DNA of 64,000 nucleotides from JAXGXJ01 sp963816155 (GCA_963816155.1 CAWFJE010000002.1:456440-520439), one strand, 5' to 3'; shown: positions 44,015 to 61,375, counted from the stretch's first letter. Numbers and translations are program-made. The notes: generated from the sequence alone by a model not told the origin.

Positions 44015-45195
44015 GAGGCACCGCCTGCGACGAGGCGCGCAGGCGCATCGCCGGGCGCAGCCGTCTTGTAGCGGCGCACCACCCGATAGGAACCGTTTCT
44101 CTCCACGGGCGTGCGGCCCGCGTCGGCGATCACGCGTACGAGTTCGCTCTTGGGAACCACCTGTCCAAAGTCCGAGCCCGAGGACAGGGAGATCAGCTCT
44201 TCCACCACCGTGCCGTCCATGTCGTCCGCCCCGAAGAACAATGCCACCTGCGCCAACTTGAGGCCGGTCATCACCCAGTAGGTCTTGATGTGGGCGAAGT
44301 TGTCGAGCAGGAGCCGCGCCACGGCCATGGTCTTGAGATCGTCCACCCCGGTCGTGGCGGGCAGGTGGGAAAGGCCCGTGTTCTTGGGCTGGAAGGCTAG
44401 GGGGATGAAAGCCTGGAAGCCGCCCGTGCGGTCCTGCGCAGCTCGAAGACGGAGCAAATGGTCCACCCGATCCTCATACGTCTCCACGTGGCCGTAGAGC
44501 ATGGTGGCGTTGCTCTTCAGACCGGCCTCGTGGGCCAGAGCATGGATCTCGATCCATCGTTCGCCGGATATCTTCTCCGGGCACACCTCCCGGCGCACCC
44601 CCGCCCCAAGGATTTCGGCGCCTCCACCGGGCAGGCTGTCCAGACCCGCGGCCTTGAGATCGGTGAGCACTTCCACGACGGTCATCCCCTGCGCGTCGGC
44701 GAAATGGGCGATCTCCGACGCGGTGAAGGCCTTGATGTGCACGGTCGGGGACAGACTGCGCACGCCGCTCACCATGGCCCGCACCGAGCTGTAGGGCAAC
44801 TCGGGATGCTCTCCCCCCACTATGTGGATCTCGGTGGCCCCCTCGGCGATGGCCTCGCTCGCCTTGGCCAAGACCTCCTCCACGGTCAGAGTGTAGGCGC
44901 CCGCCTCGTCCGGACTGCGGGAGAAGGCGCAGAAGCGACAGCGATTGCGACATACGTTCGTGTAGTTGATGTGGCGGTTGACCACGAAGAAGACGTCGTC
45001 GGCCCCTCGGGGACCGTCGGCAGCGCGAGCCTCGTTCCGCGCGCGCGCCCGGCGCGCGGCGTTGGCCAGCGCGCCCACACGCAGGAGGTCATGCGACCGG
45101 AAGAGGGCGAGCCCGTCGGAGCCGGACAGACGGCGACCTTCGGCCACCTTCTCCTCGACGGCGGCAAGCGGGTCTAGACGAGTGTTGGAGGGCAT
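44011..45195 (-). CDS. mqnE: aminofutalosine synthase
   Basis: Radical SAM enzyme joining 3-enolpyruvylbenzoate with the adenosyl group of SAM to give aminofutalosine. The cluster motif is HINYTNVCRNRCRFCAFSR (Cys 82, 86 and 89). It is followed by EIHIVGGEHPELPY, HIKAFTASEIAHFAD and LPGGGAEILGAGVRREVCP. The 394-aa length is normal. It is paralogous to mqnC but distinguished by the MqnE-type GGEHP and KAFTA blocks. It overlaps mqnA. Confidence 0.93.
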   Translation of the reverse strand: MPSNTRLDPLAAVEEKVAEGRRLSGSDGLALFRSHDLLRVGALANAARRARARNEARAADGPRGADDVFFVVNRHINYTNVCRNRCRFCAFSRSPDEAGAYTLTVEEVLAKASEAIAEGATEIHIVGGEHPELPYSSVRAMVSGVRSLSPTVHIKAFTASEIAHFADAQGMTVVEVLTDLKAAGLDSLPGGGAEILGAGVRREVCPEKISGERWIEIHALAHEAGLKSNATMLYGHVETYEDRVDHLLRLRAAQDRTGGFQAFIPLAFQPKNTGLSHLPATTGVDDLKTMAVARLLLDNFAHIKTYWVMTGLKLAQVALFFGADDMDGTVVEELISLSSGSDFGQVVPKSELVRVIADAGRTPVERNGSYRVVRRYKTAAPGDAPARLVAGGAS

Positions 45196-45286
45196 GGCCG
45201 GAGTCTAGCATAAGGCCGAAAACGACCCGCTCGCCGGGGCTAGGGCCGCGGGCCAGGCGGCCACCCAGCCGGCTGGTCCGGCCACA

Positions 45287-46009
45287 CTACACCGTGCCGT
45301 AGTGCAGGGCGATTATCCCTCCGGCCAGGATCTCGTAGCGCACGTTCCTCAGGCCCGCCTCCGTCATCATCTCAGCAAGCTGCTGGGGTCCCGGGAAGCG
45401 CCTCACCGAGGCAGGCAGGTAGCTGTAGGCGGCCTTGTCGCCGGCGGCGACCCTCCCCAGCCACGGGACCGCCCGCTCGAACCACAGCTGGTAGAACTCC
45501 CTGAACACGGGGATACCCGGCTGCGTAATCTCGAGGCACACCACCTTCCCCCCCGGTCGGCAGACCCGCCGCATCTCACCGAACGCCTTCACGATGTCGG
45601 CAACATTGCGTATGCCGAAGCCCGCCGTGCAGGCATCGAAGCCGGCGCCCTCGCCCCCGTCGGTGAAGGGCAGCGCCAGCACGTCGGCGGGGAGGAACTC
45701 CACGTAGAGCTGGTTGCGGCCGCTCTTCTCCCGGGCGGCGCCCAGCATATTGTCCGAGATGTCCACGCCCACCACCCGGCCGCTCCGTCCCACAGCCCGT
45801 TTGAGGGCGAAGGCGAAGTCCCCGGTGCCGCAGCACACATCGAGCGCCGACGACCCGGGTCCCACCTCCGCCACCAAGACCCCAAGGTCCCGCCAACGAT
45901 GGTGCAGCCCCGCCGTCATCAGGTCGTTCAGGCGATCGTACGACCCGGCTATCTCGTCGAACATGTCCCGGATCTTGCCCGGTTCGGGTGAGGCGTCCAC
46001 CTTAGTCAC
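45287..46009 (-). CDS. menG: demethylmenaquinone methyltransferase (MenG/UbiE family)
   Basis: SAM-dependent C-methyltransferase for the last step of menaquinone synthesis. It has IRDMFDEIAGSYDRLNDLMT, the SAM motif ALDVCCGTGDFAFAL, VVGVDISDNMLGAAREK, DACTAGFGIRNVADIVKAFGE and the C-terminal AEMMTEAGLRNVRYEILAGG. I take the GTG preceded by GGGAGGGG as the start, eight codons inside the longest frame. It sits between ubiA and mqnE. Confidence 0.92.
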   Translation of the reverse strand: MTKVDASPEPGKIRDMFDEIAGSYDRLNDLMTAGLHHRWRDLGVLVAEVGPGSSALDVCCGTGDFAFALKRAVGRSGRVVGVDISDNMLGAAREKSGRNQLYVEFLPADVLALPFTDGGEGAGFDACTAGFGIRNVADIVKAFGEMRRVCRPGGKVVCLEITQPGIPVFREFYQLWFERAVPWLGRVAAGDKAAYSYLPASVRRFPGPQQLAEMMTEAGLRNVRYEILAGGIIALHYGTV

Positions 46010-46058
46010 AGCCCCCTCCCGGCCGCGGCCCACGCTTTGGTCATAGCGTGACTCCCGC

Positions 46059-46958
46059 TCACGGCACGTAGAGGCTGAGGGTGGTGAAGAAGAGAAAGAC
46101 CACGCTGATGATGCCGTTCATGGTCATGAAGGCCACCCCCACCCGGGCCAGATCGGCCCTCCGCATGGACCAGTTCTCGTAGATGAGCAGGGCCGCGCAC
46201 ACGGCCACGCCCACGTAGTACACGAAGCTCGCCTCCTGCACGTAGCCCACGAGCGCCAGGAGGATCACGGCCAGCGCGTGGAATCCCCGCGTGAACCACA
46301 AAGCCGCGCTCTCCCCAAGGTCGGCCGGGATGGAGTGCAGGCCCTGCGCCCGGTCCACTTCCACGTCCATGAAGGCGTAGATGATGTCGAAGCCGGCTAT
46401 CCAGAAGCCCACCCCGGCTCCCAGCACGAACGGCTCCCAGGTCACCACACCGGTCACGGCCACCCAGGCCCCCACGGGAGCCAGACCATCGGCCAAGCCC
46501 AAGAAGAGATGGCAGGACCACGTCCATCTCTTGGTGTAGGGATAGATGACAAAGGGGATGACCACCAGCGGCCACAGATACCGCGTTATGACCGGCAGGT
46601 TGAAAGTGGCCAGCACGAGCACGCCCAGCGAGATGAGGGCGAACACCCACACCTGTGCCTTGCTCAACTTGCCCGAAGGGATCTCTCGCCCGGCCGTGCG
46701 CGGGTTGCGCGCATCGATGCCGGCGTCGATGAGACGGTTGAGAGCCATGCCCAGGCTGCGGCCCGCGACCATGGCCACCGTGATCCAGAACATGGTCCAG
46801 AAGCCGGGCACCCGCATTTCGGCCAGGAAGGCGGCGGCGTAGGCGAAGGGGAGGGCGAAGACGGAGTGCTCGAACTTGATCAGTCTGCCGAAGCGCGCGG
46901 TGTAGGAGGCGGCCCCGCGGGCCGCGCGGAGCCCGCCGGAGGGCGTCGTCTGGGCCAT
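46059..46958 (-). CDS. mqnP: UbiA-family prenyltransferase (menaquinone, futalosine branch)
   Basis: Integral membrane prenyltransferase of 299 aa with about nine hydrophobic segments. The two Asp-rich motifs are NRLIDAGIDARNPRTAGR near residue 75 and DIIYAFMDVEVDRAQGLHSI near residue 195. It would attach a polyprenyl chain to the 1,4-dihydroxy-6-naphthoate intermediate. It follows directly on the ubiD remnant, an order common in futalosine clusters. Confidence 0.9.
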   Translation of the reverse strand: MAQTTPSGGLRAARGAASYTARFGRLIKFEHSVFALPFAYAAAFLAEMRVPGFWTMFWITVAMVAGRSLGMALNRLIDAGIDARNPRTAGREIPSGKLSKAQVWVFALISLGVLVLATFNLPVITRYLWPLVVIPFVIYPYTKRWTWSCHLFLGLADGLAPVGAWVAVTGVVTWEPFVLGAGVGFWIAGFDIIYAFMDVEVDRAQGLHSIPADLGESAALWFTRGFHALAVILLALVGYVQEASFVYYVGVAVCAALLIYENWSMRRADLARVGVAFMTMNGIISVVFLFFTTLSLYVP

Positions 46959-46959
46959 C

Positions 46960-47806
46960 CTAGTCGCCGGTCGTGCCCAGGCCCAGGAGGGGCCACAACT
47001 CGTCCACGCGCGCCTTGACGTCGGGGGTCATCTCCACATCGGACGGCCACTCGCGGGTGTGGCCCTCGTCGGGGCCTTTGCGCGTGGCGTCGATGCCGAT
47101 CTTGGCTCCCCACAGCGGCTGCGGGGAGGAGTGGTCGAGCACGTCCAGCGGGCCCTCGGTCACCATCACATCGCGCTTCCAGTCGACGTTGTTGAACACC
47201 CTCCAGGCGACCTGGGCATAGTCGTGCACATCGACCTCGGCGTCGACCACCACGATGCACTTGCAGAACTGCATCTGTCCGGCTCCCCACAGGTGATGCA
47301 TGACCTTGCGGGCGTGCAGGGGGTAGCGTTTGCGCATCGACACCAGCGCGCAGTGTGGAAGCCGCCCTCCTTCGGTAGGTCGAAGTCCACGAGTTCGGGC
47401 AGAGACAGACGCAGCAGGGGCAGGAACAACCTCTCCGTGGCCTTGCCGATGTAAGCATCTTCCATGGGCGCCTGCCCCACTATGGTAGTGGAATAGATGG
47501 GATCGCGGCGATGGGTGATGGCGGTGACGTGGAGCACCGGGTAGTTGTCGGCGAGCGAGTAATAGCCCGTGTGGTCTCCGAAGGGTCCTTCCACTCGCGA
47601 CTCCTGGATGCCACGTACCCCTCGAGCACGAACTCGGCGTCGGCCGGTACCTGCAGGTCGACCGTGCGGCACTGCGCCAACTCGACCGCCTCCCCCCGCG
47701 CAGGAAGCCGGCGAAGAGCATCTCGTCCAGCATCCCCGGTAGCGGGGCTGTGGCGGCGTAGGTGATGGCCGGGTCGGTGCCGATGGCCACCGCCTCTCCC
47801 CCTTCA
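46960..47806 (-). pseudogene. mqnL: UbiD-family decarboxylase (mqnL-like), 5'-truncated and frameshifted
   Basis: The C-terminal part of a UbiD decarboxylase: VAIGTDPAITYAATAPLPG, then LDEMLFAGFLRG, RVEGPFGDHTGYYSLADNYP, VLHVTAITHRRDPIYSTTIVG, MRKRYPLHARKVMHHLWGA and a normal C-terminus ending LGLGTTGD. The pieces lie in three frames. Slips occur near 47690 (a run of six G on the coding strand), 47600 and 47355. The N-terminal 150-200 residues, including the first prenyl-FMN-binding part, are missing: homology begins at the end of the preceding nuclease gene. Either an insertion removed the 5' end or an assembly join did. Confidence 0.82.
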
Positions 47807-47810
47807 AGCA
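47804..47810. other. junction between the island and the ubiD gene
   Basis: On the minus strand the nuclease stop TGA lies within three bases of the first codons of the truncated ubiD homology. Left of it are housekeeping menaquinone genes. Right of it are defence-type genes. No direct repeat or tRNA is visible at this edge. Confidence 0.6.
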
Positions 47811-48453
47811 CCCGAGGTCTCGCGCGCTGCCAAGAGCACGAGCTCCCGCGTCCCATCACAGTCGACTTGATTGTGATGCAGGAGCTTGGTCCACGCAGCC
47901 TTCTTCTTGTCCGTGAGGTCCGCGTACTTCTGGACCCCGGCGAGCATGTCCGTGACCTCCCCGAGCCACTGCGCCGCGGGCTCTCCCCCAGGTAGGCCGG
48001 CCGGGGGTATCCGATGGCCTGCAAGAAGGCCTTGAGGCTGTAGTCTTCCAGGTCCCAGTCCGGGTGGTACTTGCTCTTCCATCGCCGGGCGATCTTGTGG
48101 GCGTCTCGATAAAAGTCACCAACGTCGATTTCCAGGAACTTGAAGTCAGCTCCCTCTCGTGCTGGCTGTAGGCGACCAGTACACGCTTCTCGCGCTTGCA
48201 GCGCTTCAGGATGCCCTCGATGACCTCCTCGAAGGTGAAGACGGACAGACGCTTGCGGCGTGCTGCCAGAGCCAGCCTCGGGTCGAGAACGACCTGGTCG
48301 AGCACGTCCTCGATCTGAACTCCGATAAGGGCCGGGGCCTCCTTCACCCGCATCTCCACGTCGATGTACACCGCGCTCGGCCTCCTCGGTGGTGATACTC
48401 CAGTGCGCCTTCACCGAGGGCAGCCGAGGCCCATCACCACCTCGCAGCCTCAT
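47804..48453 (-). CDS. predicted DEDD/RNase H-like nuclease (RNase_H_2/YprB type), frameshifted
   Basis: The ATG overlaps the stop of the UDG-like gene (ATGA). Reading across three slips (near 48375, 48155 and 47988, two of them in short G/C runs) gives VYIDVEMRVKEAPALIGVQ (D-x-E), FEEVIEGILKRCKREKRVLV, AYSQHERE, DFKFLEIDVGDFYRDAHKIA, SLKAFLQAIGYP and LLHHNQVDCDGTRELVLLAA (HxxxD). This is the usual order of the RNase_H_2 domain of YprB-like exonucleases. About 215 aa. A nuclease function is inferred from the acidic motifs. It ends exactly where the ubiD fragment begins. Confidence 0.55.
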
Positions 48454-49172
48454 GGTCGCCCTGCCTTCTTCCGCACGACTGGGCCCGCCGCCCGTGAAGG
48501 CACCTTGGGTTGGCTGAGCTCCGTCCGCAAGGCCACGACGACCTGCTGCCATTCTTCATCTGACCAACGAACGCGCGCCGATGAAGGATGCGCCAGAGCC
48601 AGCACCCGCACGCTCGGCTTCCATGATGGCCCTGTAAGGCTGAATTCGCGTAGGCGACTGGGAACATGCTCGCGCACGATTTCAGCCTTCCACCCTTGCT
48701 GCTTCGCCAGACGCGAGACGGTGTCGAACCCCTCACTGATCACCACTTCAGGGCTGACGGCCTCCAAGATCTGGAGAACGAATGGACCTGCCATCCGAAG
48801 CGCCTCACCGGCGCCTCCGAGGTCGTCGATGGTCTCGCTCCGGTGGAAGATGACGTTGATCTTCGGAATCCTGCGGAGCGCGTCGACGGACTCAACGACC
48901 CGAGCCTCGATCAGCCGCCGGCGCATTACCGTCGCGAGGCGGTAGCCGCAGTCCACGTAGTCGTGCTCGCCTCGCTCGTAGAGCTTCGAGGCCGATTCAG
49001 GATCTTCGGTGTCGCTCGGGTTCCCGCCTGGATTCAGACCGACGATCGCGAGCTGCGCCGTGGTGATGTGGCTGTAGAAGATCTTGAAGTAGCGATCGTG
49101 CCGGAGGTGGCCAGGCAGGGCCGCGACGAATGACTGGTAGAGGGCTTGCTTGTCGAATCTTGCCGCTGACAT
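48450..49172 (-). CDS. uracil-DNA-glycosylase-fold protein
   Basis: A 240-aa protein with AQLAIVGLNPGGNPSD (residues 39-54, like UDG motif A GxNPG) and LALAHPSSARVRW (190-202, like motif B HPS). The ISEGFDTV block lies between them. An Asn or Asp that activates water is not obvious after GLNPG, so glycosylase activity is uncertain. Other UDG-fold proteins bind modified DNA without cutting it. The start is backed by GGGGAGGCAG. It lies 25 bp after the ADP-ribosylglycohydrolase gene and overlaps the nuclease gene, so it is part of the island transcript. Confidence 0.7.
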   Translation of the reverse strand: MSAARFDKQALYQSFVAALPGHLRHDRYFKIFYSHITTAQLAIVGLNPGGNPSDTEDPESASKLYERGEHDYVDCGYRLATVMRRRLIEARVVESVDALRRIPKINVIFHRSETIDDLGGAGEALRMAGPFVLQILEAVSPEVVISEGFDTVSRLAKQQGWKAEIVREHVPSRLREFSLTGPSWKPSVRVLALAHPSSARVRWSDEEWQQVVVALRTELSQPKVPSRAAGPVVRKKAGRP

Positions 49173-49197
49173 CTGCCTCCCCCTGCCTTACGGATAC

Positions 49198-50656
49198 TCA
49201 CGCCCACCACTTCAGCTTGGCCCTATCCAGTAGTTCCCTAACCCGACCGTCGTCGTCCGCTCCGGTTCGCCCAAGCAGGCCTTCCCGCCAGCGCTTTGGA
49301 AGCCTGTCTGTGCCGTGAAGCGCCCCTATCGCAGCGCCCACGATGGCACCAACCGTGTCGTTGTCGCGCGTGTCGTTAACGGCGCGAACAATGGCTTCCT
49401 CCGGCTCGTTTCCGAAGCGCTCCAAGATGAAGAGAACCGACGGGACCGTCTCCAGGAGGAAGGCGCCTGAGTACCACCCGTTGCAGGCGTCCACGGCGGA
49501 CGCTCCCCGCGCGAGTGCTGCCGAAACCACGTCGAGCGTGTAGTCCGCCAAGGTAACGGCCTGGCCACCATACCCCGGTACTCGCGGCGTGTACCGCCGA
49601 GCGGTTCCTTCCAGGCACCTGGCCATCTCTACGAAGTGGTTCAACCAGAAGCCGGGAGGTACAGGCGCCGCCGCCCCCGCTGCCTTCGCCAGCACAGCTA
49701 CGAACGCCCCGCACGAGGCATTGGACGCGAAGTCGTTGTGCGTGATGGCGCCGGCGACCACGGCGTCACGCCACATCTCGACGCGCGGATGCCGGAGATA
49801 CGGCAGCAGGACCGGCGCGATTCTCATGAGTGCGCCGTTGCCGGCGGACTCCTGGGCGGCCGAGAGCCAGTGACTACCCGGGTTCCACGCCGCAAGGAAC
49901 GCCCGGACGGTGGAGCCCATGCCGAAGATTTGGCGCGAAGCAAAGGACGCAGCCAGCGCCATCGGCTCGACGCGGTCTTGGTCTAGCAGGTGCTCAAGTG
50001 TCCAGAAGGCGAACTGGGTATCGTCGGATGGAAGCCCGACACAGCGGCCCTCGGCGTATCGGTTCGGCAGGTAGTCGCGGATCTCCACCGTGGCGCGCCC
50101 TGCGTTCGGCCGGGAGCTTCGATTCGCTGGTGTTCCCAAGAGAGTCCCCGATTGCGAGCCCCAGCAGCATCCCTTCCATTCGGTCCCAATCGATGGAAGC
50201 ACGCGGCGGCAACGACAGCCGAGAGGGGTCGGTTGCCACGCGGAGCGCTCCTGTCATCGCCAGCTCGCCAACATCCTCGGCAAGATCGATTGGTGAATGG
50301 GCTGGCACCCTGCCACCGGGCGGTGTGGACCAGAAGCGACCTGACGAGTAGATCGGCCCGTTTGGGTGAGAATCCTCGAAGAACGGCGGCTGCGGTGCTC
50401 CGGGCGGATGCGCCTTGGGCCAGCCAGGGGGGATCTCGGGGCGCCGGAACCCGTTGGCGTAAAGCCCTGCCTCGGCCTCGATGCGGCTCGGAAACGTTAG
50501 TCGGTCGAACACGCCCGACAGTTCGTGCATGAAGAAGACGGTGGTCCGGGCAGGGCCGTTCTCGACGAGCGCCCAGTTAGTCTGGTGGTTTTCGAGGACC
50601 TTTTCCCAGTAGTCCCGGCTCTTGATGTCGACCTTCGGGCCGTCCCTAAGCGACAT
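49198..50656 (-). CDS. ADP-ribosylglycohydrolase with extra N-terminal region (one frameshift)
   Basis: It starts at MSLRDGPKVDIKSRDYW, preceded by CAGGAGCG, 14 bp after the DUF499 gene. Residues 1-150 are an unrecognised region rich in Pro and aromatic residues. From residue 155 a DraG/ARH domain begins: DRMEGMLLGLAIGDSLGNTSE, PSDDTQFAFWTLEHLL, AITHNDFASNASCGAF and DTRDNDTVGAIVGAAIGALHG, with all expected Mg-binding Asp/Thr residues. One extra base at 50085-50086 breaks the frame between RRARHG and EIRDYLPNRY. Its removal gives about 485 aa. It would remove ADP-ribose from protein or nucleic acid. The link to a defence operon is notable. Confidence 0.8.
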
Positions 50657-50670
50657 GCTTCGCTCCTGGC

Positions 50671-53977
<3,307 letters not shown>

Positions 53978-53980
53978 GCG

Positions 53981-55284
53981 CTACTCCTCATCCTTGTCGA
54001 ACAGGCCGCCTGTGTGCCGCGCGCTGCGCCTTCCACCCTCACGCGCCAGCCGAGTGATCTCCGGCCAGCTCTGGACGAGGCCGTTGTAGGCCAGCGCCTC
54101 GGGCGCTCGCTTCTTGCGCTCGCACAGCGCGTAGAGACGGTAGGCCAGTTCCCGCGCGACTTCAGCCTTGGCACCTAGTTTGACTACCAGCGCAGCGGCC
54201 GCCAGTTCGCCGCCGGCATCCAGTGCGCGGATGAGGTGGTGAACCACCTCCCAGGCGGTCAGGCGCGGATCAGTGGTAGGGTCCCAGTCGCGGGCAGTTC
54301 ATTGGCTTGAGCAGCCGCACCTTGCCTCGCCCCGACTCGAGAATACCTGCCTCGACCAGCCCCGCGACGCTCGTGTTCCTGGCTATCGCGAGTTGCTCAG
54401 CATCGCCGTACTCGCCAACCGCGAATCCCGTTTGCTCGAACCACGTCAACGCCCAGCGACTATCTGCATCGAAGTCGCCCTCCTGCTCTGCTAGCGCCTC
54501 GTCAAGGGTCTGGTTGATGAGAGCAAGCGCTTCACGAACGGTGAGCGGCTTGCCCTCAGCGTCCAACACCTTCGCGTAGCGGGTGTAGACGGCCATGCCC
54601 GGCCCGATCGCGGCCTGTGCCAGATCGACCGGAGCGATGTTGCCGCGTTGCAGGTGTCGCGAGAGCCGACGGCAACTCGGCCTTGAGCGCCGTCACGAAT
54701 TCGCGACGGGTGGCAATGGCGCGTCTGGCGGGGCGCTTGACGGCACACGAGGACGATGCTCGACGCGAGCGCATTAGTACCCGAGCTCACGCATCCGGTT
54801 TCCCAGCTCTGTGCGCATTGGCCAAGTGCCGGTCATCGCAAATCCGGCCCGAATGACGGCGTCCAGGAAGGTGTCCCAGCCGGTGCTGACCGTGCCCGTC
54901 TTCGCCGTCGCTTCTCCGACTGCTTGAAGGCGTAGTAGATGGTCACGGGGAAGGCGGGATGCACCTGCTCGGCCAGCCGGTGCATGGCCTGAGTCATCCC
55001 GTTCAAGAAGAACTCCTCTGCACTGTCTCGGCCACCATGGCGGTCGGGCGTGGCGACCAGTTCTTCACTTTCGGGACGGCGAGCGTCGCAAACAGATCGG
55101 GAGCGAAGGCTTCAGCGACCGGCGCAGCCACATGTAGAAGAAGTCGGAGAGGTCTGCGTACCCGATGTTGTCGAAGTAGGGCGGATCGGTAGAGACCACC
55201 TTGCCCCGGCTGATGTCCTGTGTGCGCATCCTGCTGGGATGCGTGCCCAGCCACATGGCCGTCCCTTGAACGCTTGGTTGTGCG
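53981..55284 (-). pseudogene. second, diverged copy of the DUF1156 methylase C-terminal half
   Basis: It begins near TQDISRGKVVSTDPPYFDNI and runs DLFATLAVPK, FFLNGMTQAMHRLAEQ, HPAFPVTIYYAFKQ, STGWDTFLDAVIRAGF, ALASSIVLVCR, NIAPVDLAQAAIGPGMAVYT and VREALALINQTLDEAL. It reaches a natural C-terminus (ARHTGGLFDKDEE) at 53981. Every segment parallels residues 560-784 of the upstream methylase but with different DNA and many substitutions, so it is a second gene lacking its N-terminal 550 residues, not a recent tandem repeat. At least six frame changes occur. The extra C-terminal 250 residues are missing from the first copy, so they may originally have completed it. Confidence 0.75.
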
Positions 55285-57632
55285 GAGAGCCTCGCGGACT
55301 GCCAGTGACTCGCCCTTTGCGTCAAGAACGTTGGCGTATCGAGTGTAGACCGCCATGCCTGGGCCGATCGCAGCCTGGGCAAGATCTACAGGAGCGATGT
55401 TTCCGTTCTGAAGGTGCGTCAGCGCTGCCGGAAGCTCGGCCTTTAGAGCAGACAGGAATTCTCGCCGTGTGACGGTCGGCGCCCCCAGATCACGCTTCCT
55501 ACAGACGAGAACGATACTGGACGCCAGAGAACTAACGTTTTTCTTCAGGTTGCCCGTGTATTCGGTTCGCATCGGCCAAGTACCGCTGATCGAAAAGCCG
55601 GCGCGGATAACCGCATCCAAGAACGTCTCCCAACCAGTGCTGGCGACTCCCTGCTCGCTGTCGTTCTCGGCCTGTTTGAACGCATAGTAAATTGTGACAG
55701 GGAAGGCTGGGTGCCCCTGCTCCGCAAGCCGACGCATAGCTTGCGTCATCCCGTCCAAGAAGAAGGCCTCAGCCTTGGCCTTAGTTCCGTGGCGTTGAGG
55801 CGTCGCGATCAACTCTTCAGCCTTGGGGACAGCCAATGTCGAAAACAGGTCTGGATAGACCCCCTTTAGGGTGCGGCGAAGCCAGACGTAGAAGTAGTCG
55901 GAAAGATCGGCATACCCAATGTTGTCGAAGTACGGAGGGTCGGTACTTACAACAGGCGGGGGAGCCACCTTAGCTCTCGCAGCGTCCTGCTGGCTTGCCT
56001 TCCCTGGCGGCGTCGCAGGTAACGCAAAGTCCAGGACCTCACCGATTAGGGAGACGAATCTTAAAAAGTGACCCGACGAAGTGCTAAACGGGTTCGCTTC
56101 TGCGTAGTCCCAGGACATAGGGATTGCCTGCCGCCCGAAGGTGTTAACGATCTTTTGGTGCGCTGCGCCGTTATGCCAAAAGCAGATCGTGCTCCAGTAG
56201 TCGGCAGCTTTGTCGACGGCCAACGCAAGAAACGACGCAACCGCTTCGCCGTAGGCTTGCGCGCCAGTGCCGCCGGAATCGAGAGACTTGTGGTCGTCCA
56301 GGAAGCCGGCCGCCACGGCGTCTGCGCTTGCTCGCCTGCCCGCCTCAAGGACAAGGTCCGAGAAGGTCGTTAGCGCTACCGCCTGCCTCGGAGAGAACAG
56401 GTCGCCAAACGTTCGTAGTCCGTAAAGTGGTGGCGAGAACCATCGCGGGTTGTCAGGCATTGCGAGGTCCGGCTTCCAAGTTGGCTTGGCGTGGCGCGCG
56501 ATCGCCTCATCCGCTTCACTGGGGGAGAGGTAGATCCGTCCCCGATCACCTTCGGTTGCAATAGCAAGTAACTTGGAGCCCATTCGACCAGCGTTTGCCT
56601 CGCGGTATATGTAGTCACTGGCGATTGGTGTCTCGGACATCAAGCATCGGAAATTGGCGCCTCTCGCCAACTTGGTGCCGTTCTTCGCTGACTCGACTTG
56701 TTGGGGCGCCCCGACCCTCACGGCGAATCGGTAGCCGCCAGCCGTCACCACGGGTTCGACGTACGCCTCCTTGCCACCCTTCATTGAGAGCATGAAGGTC
56801 GACGCAAGTGGTACGTCCACTCCCGAAAACGCAGGATTGGGACTCTTGACAGTTCGCGCCCAGAGCCAAGCAATTGCCGTTAGCTTGTGGCCCACGAGGG
56901 GCTTCAAGTCCTTGCGCTCCCGGGCCATCTCAGGCGTGATCTCGATCTGGGGGTACAGGTGGCCGATCTGCTTTTCGGCCCCGTCGCGCATCCACTGCCC
57001 GTAGTAGCGCAGATCTTCGGCGAGTCCCTGCACCCCTTTCCAGGCGCCAGTCCTGGTCAATTCACGGTGCGTTCTCGGGTTCACTGGTGCCTTGCAGTTA
57101 AACTTCGGCGGGATTTCGATCATTGCCTTGTTGATGAGCACTGCGACTGGATTGAGATCGCTAGCGTGCGCTTCAAGTCCCAGCCGCTGCGCCTCCAAGG
57201 GCAACGCTCCGCCTCCTGCGAACGGATCGTGGAATGCCGGCAGCCGGTGGCGGTTGAACAGCTCCCTCGCGAGGGGGTGATCCACGTTGGCAGAGCACGC
57301 CGCTCGCCAGGACTGCCAGATTTCGTCCCGTGCAGCCTGAAGCACCTTCTCGTTGGTAGTGCTCTCCCATTGCACTAGGTCCTCGATGATTTTAAAGAGC
57401 CGTTGCCGTTCCTTTGCTTGCGCCTTTTCCGTTCGGAACAGATCGGGGTGTGCGGACGGGTCGTCCACCATTTGAGCGAAGATCACCGCCCTAGCGGCCG
57501 CAAGCGGTCTCCGTGCCCACCAAAGGTGCAGGGTATTGGGGTGCCCGTGACGGAGAGATTTCTCGCGAGCACTTGCCTTGTTGATCGCGTCGAGAGGCAG
57601 TGCCACTTCGATCAGCTTCTTCTTGGGGGTGG

Positions 57633-57636
<4 letters not shown>
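55003..57636 (-). CDS. DUF1156 adenine-type DNA methylase, C-terminus replaced
   Basis: The modification enzyme of the island. The DUF1156 N-terminus is KLIEVALPLDAINKASAREK, then HPNTLHLWWARRPLAAARAV. The SAM motif DPFAGGGALPLEAQRLG lies near residue 136, and the catalytic STDPPYFDNIGYADLSDYF (DPPY) near 565, typical of N6-adenine or N4-cytosine methylases. Its ATG overlaps the helicase stop (ATGA). Homology is clean to VREAL (residue 784, base 55285), then 93 residues are out-of-frame sequence of the second DUF1156 copy. The natural C-terminal 200 or so residues are thus lost. Confidence 0.87.
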
Positions 57637-61215
<3,579 letters not shown>

Positions 61216-61375
61216 GCGCTCCGCTCAGGCTGGTGGGAGCAGACCGGGCCTCGCCCGCAGGCGGCGCTCCTGCTTGCGCCGGCCGGGCTCGACCCTTCCC
61301 CCACTTGGGTCGGACGAGCCTAGCACTTGGAACGGACACGGGGTGGAACTCGCCAGGCACATTTCTTGATACGGA

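Noticed and set aside
47804..48453. Interpreting the nuclease fragment as the N-terminus of UbiD
   Set aside because: Its D-x-E and HxxxD motifs and residues do not match UbiD, and its start overlaps the UDG-like gene, so it belongs to the island.
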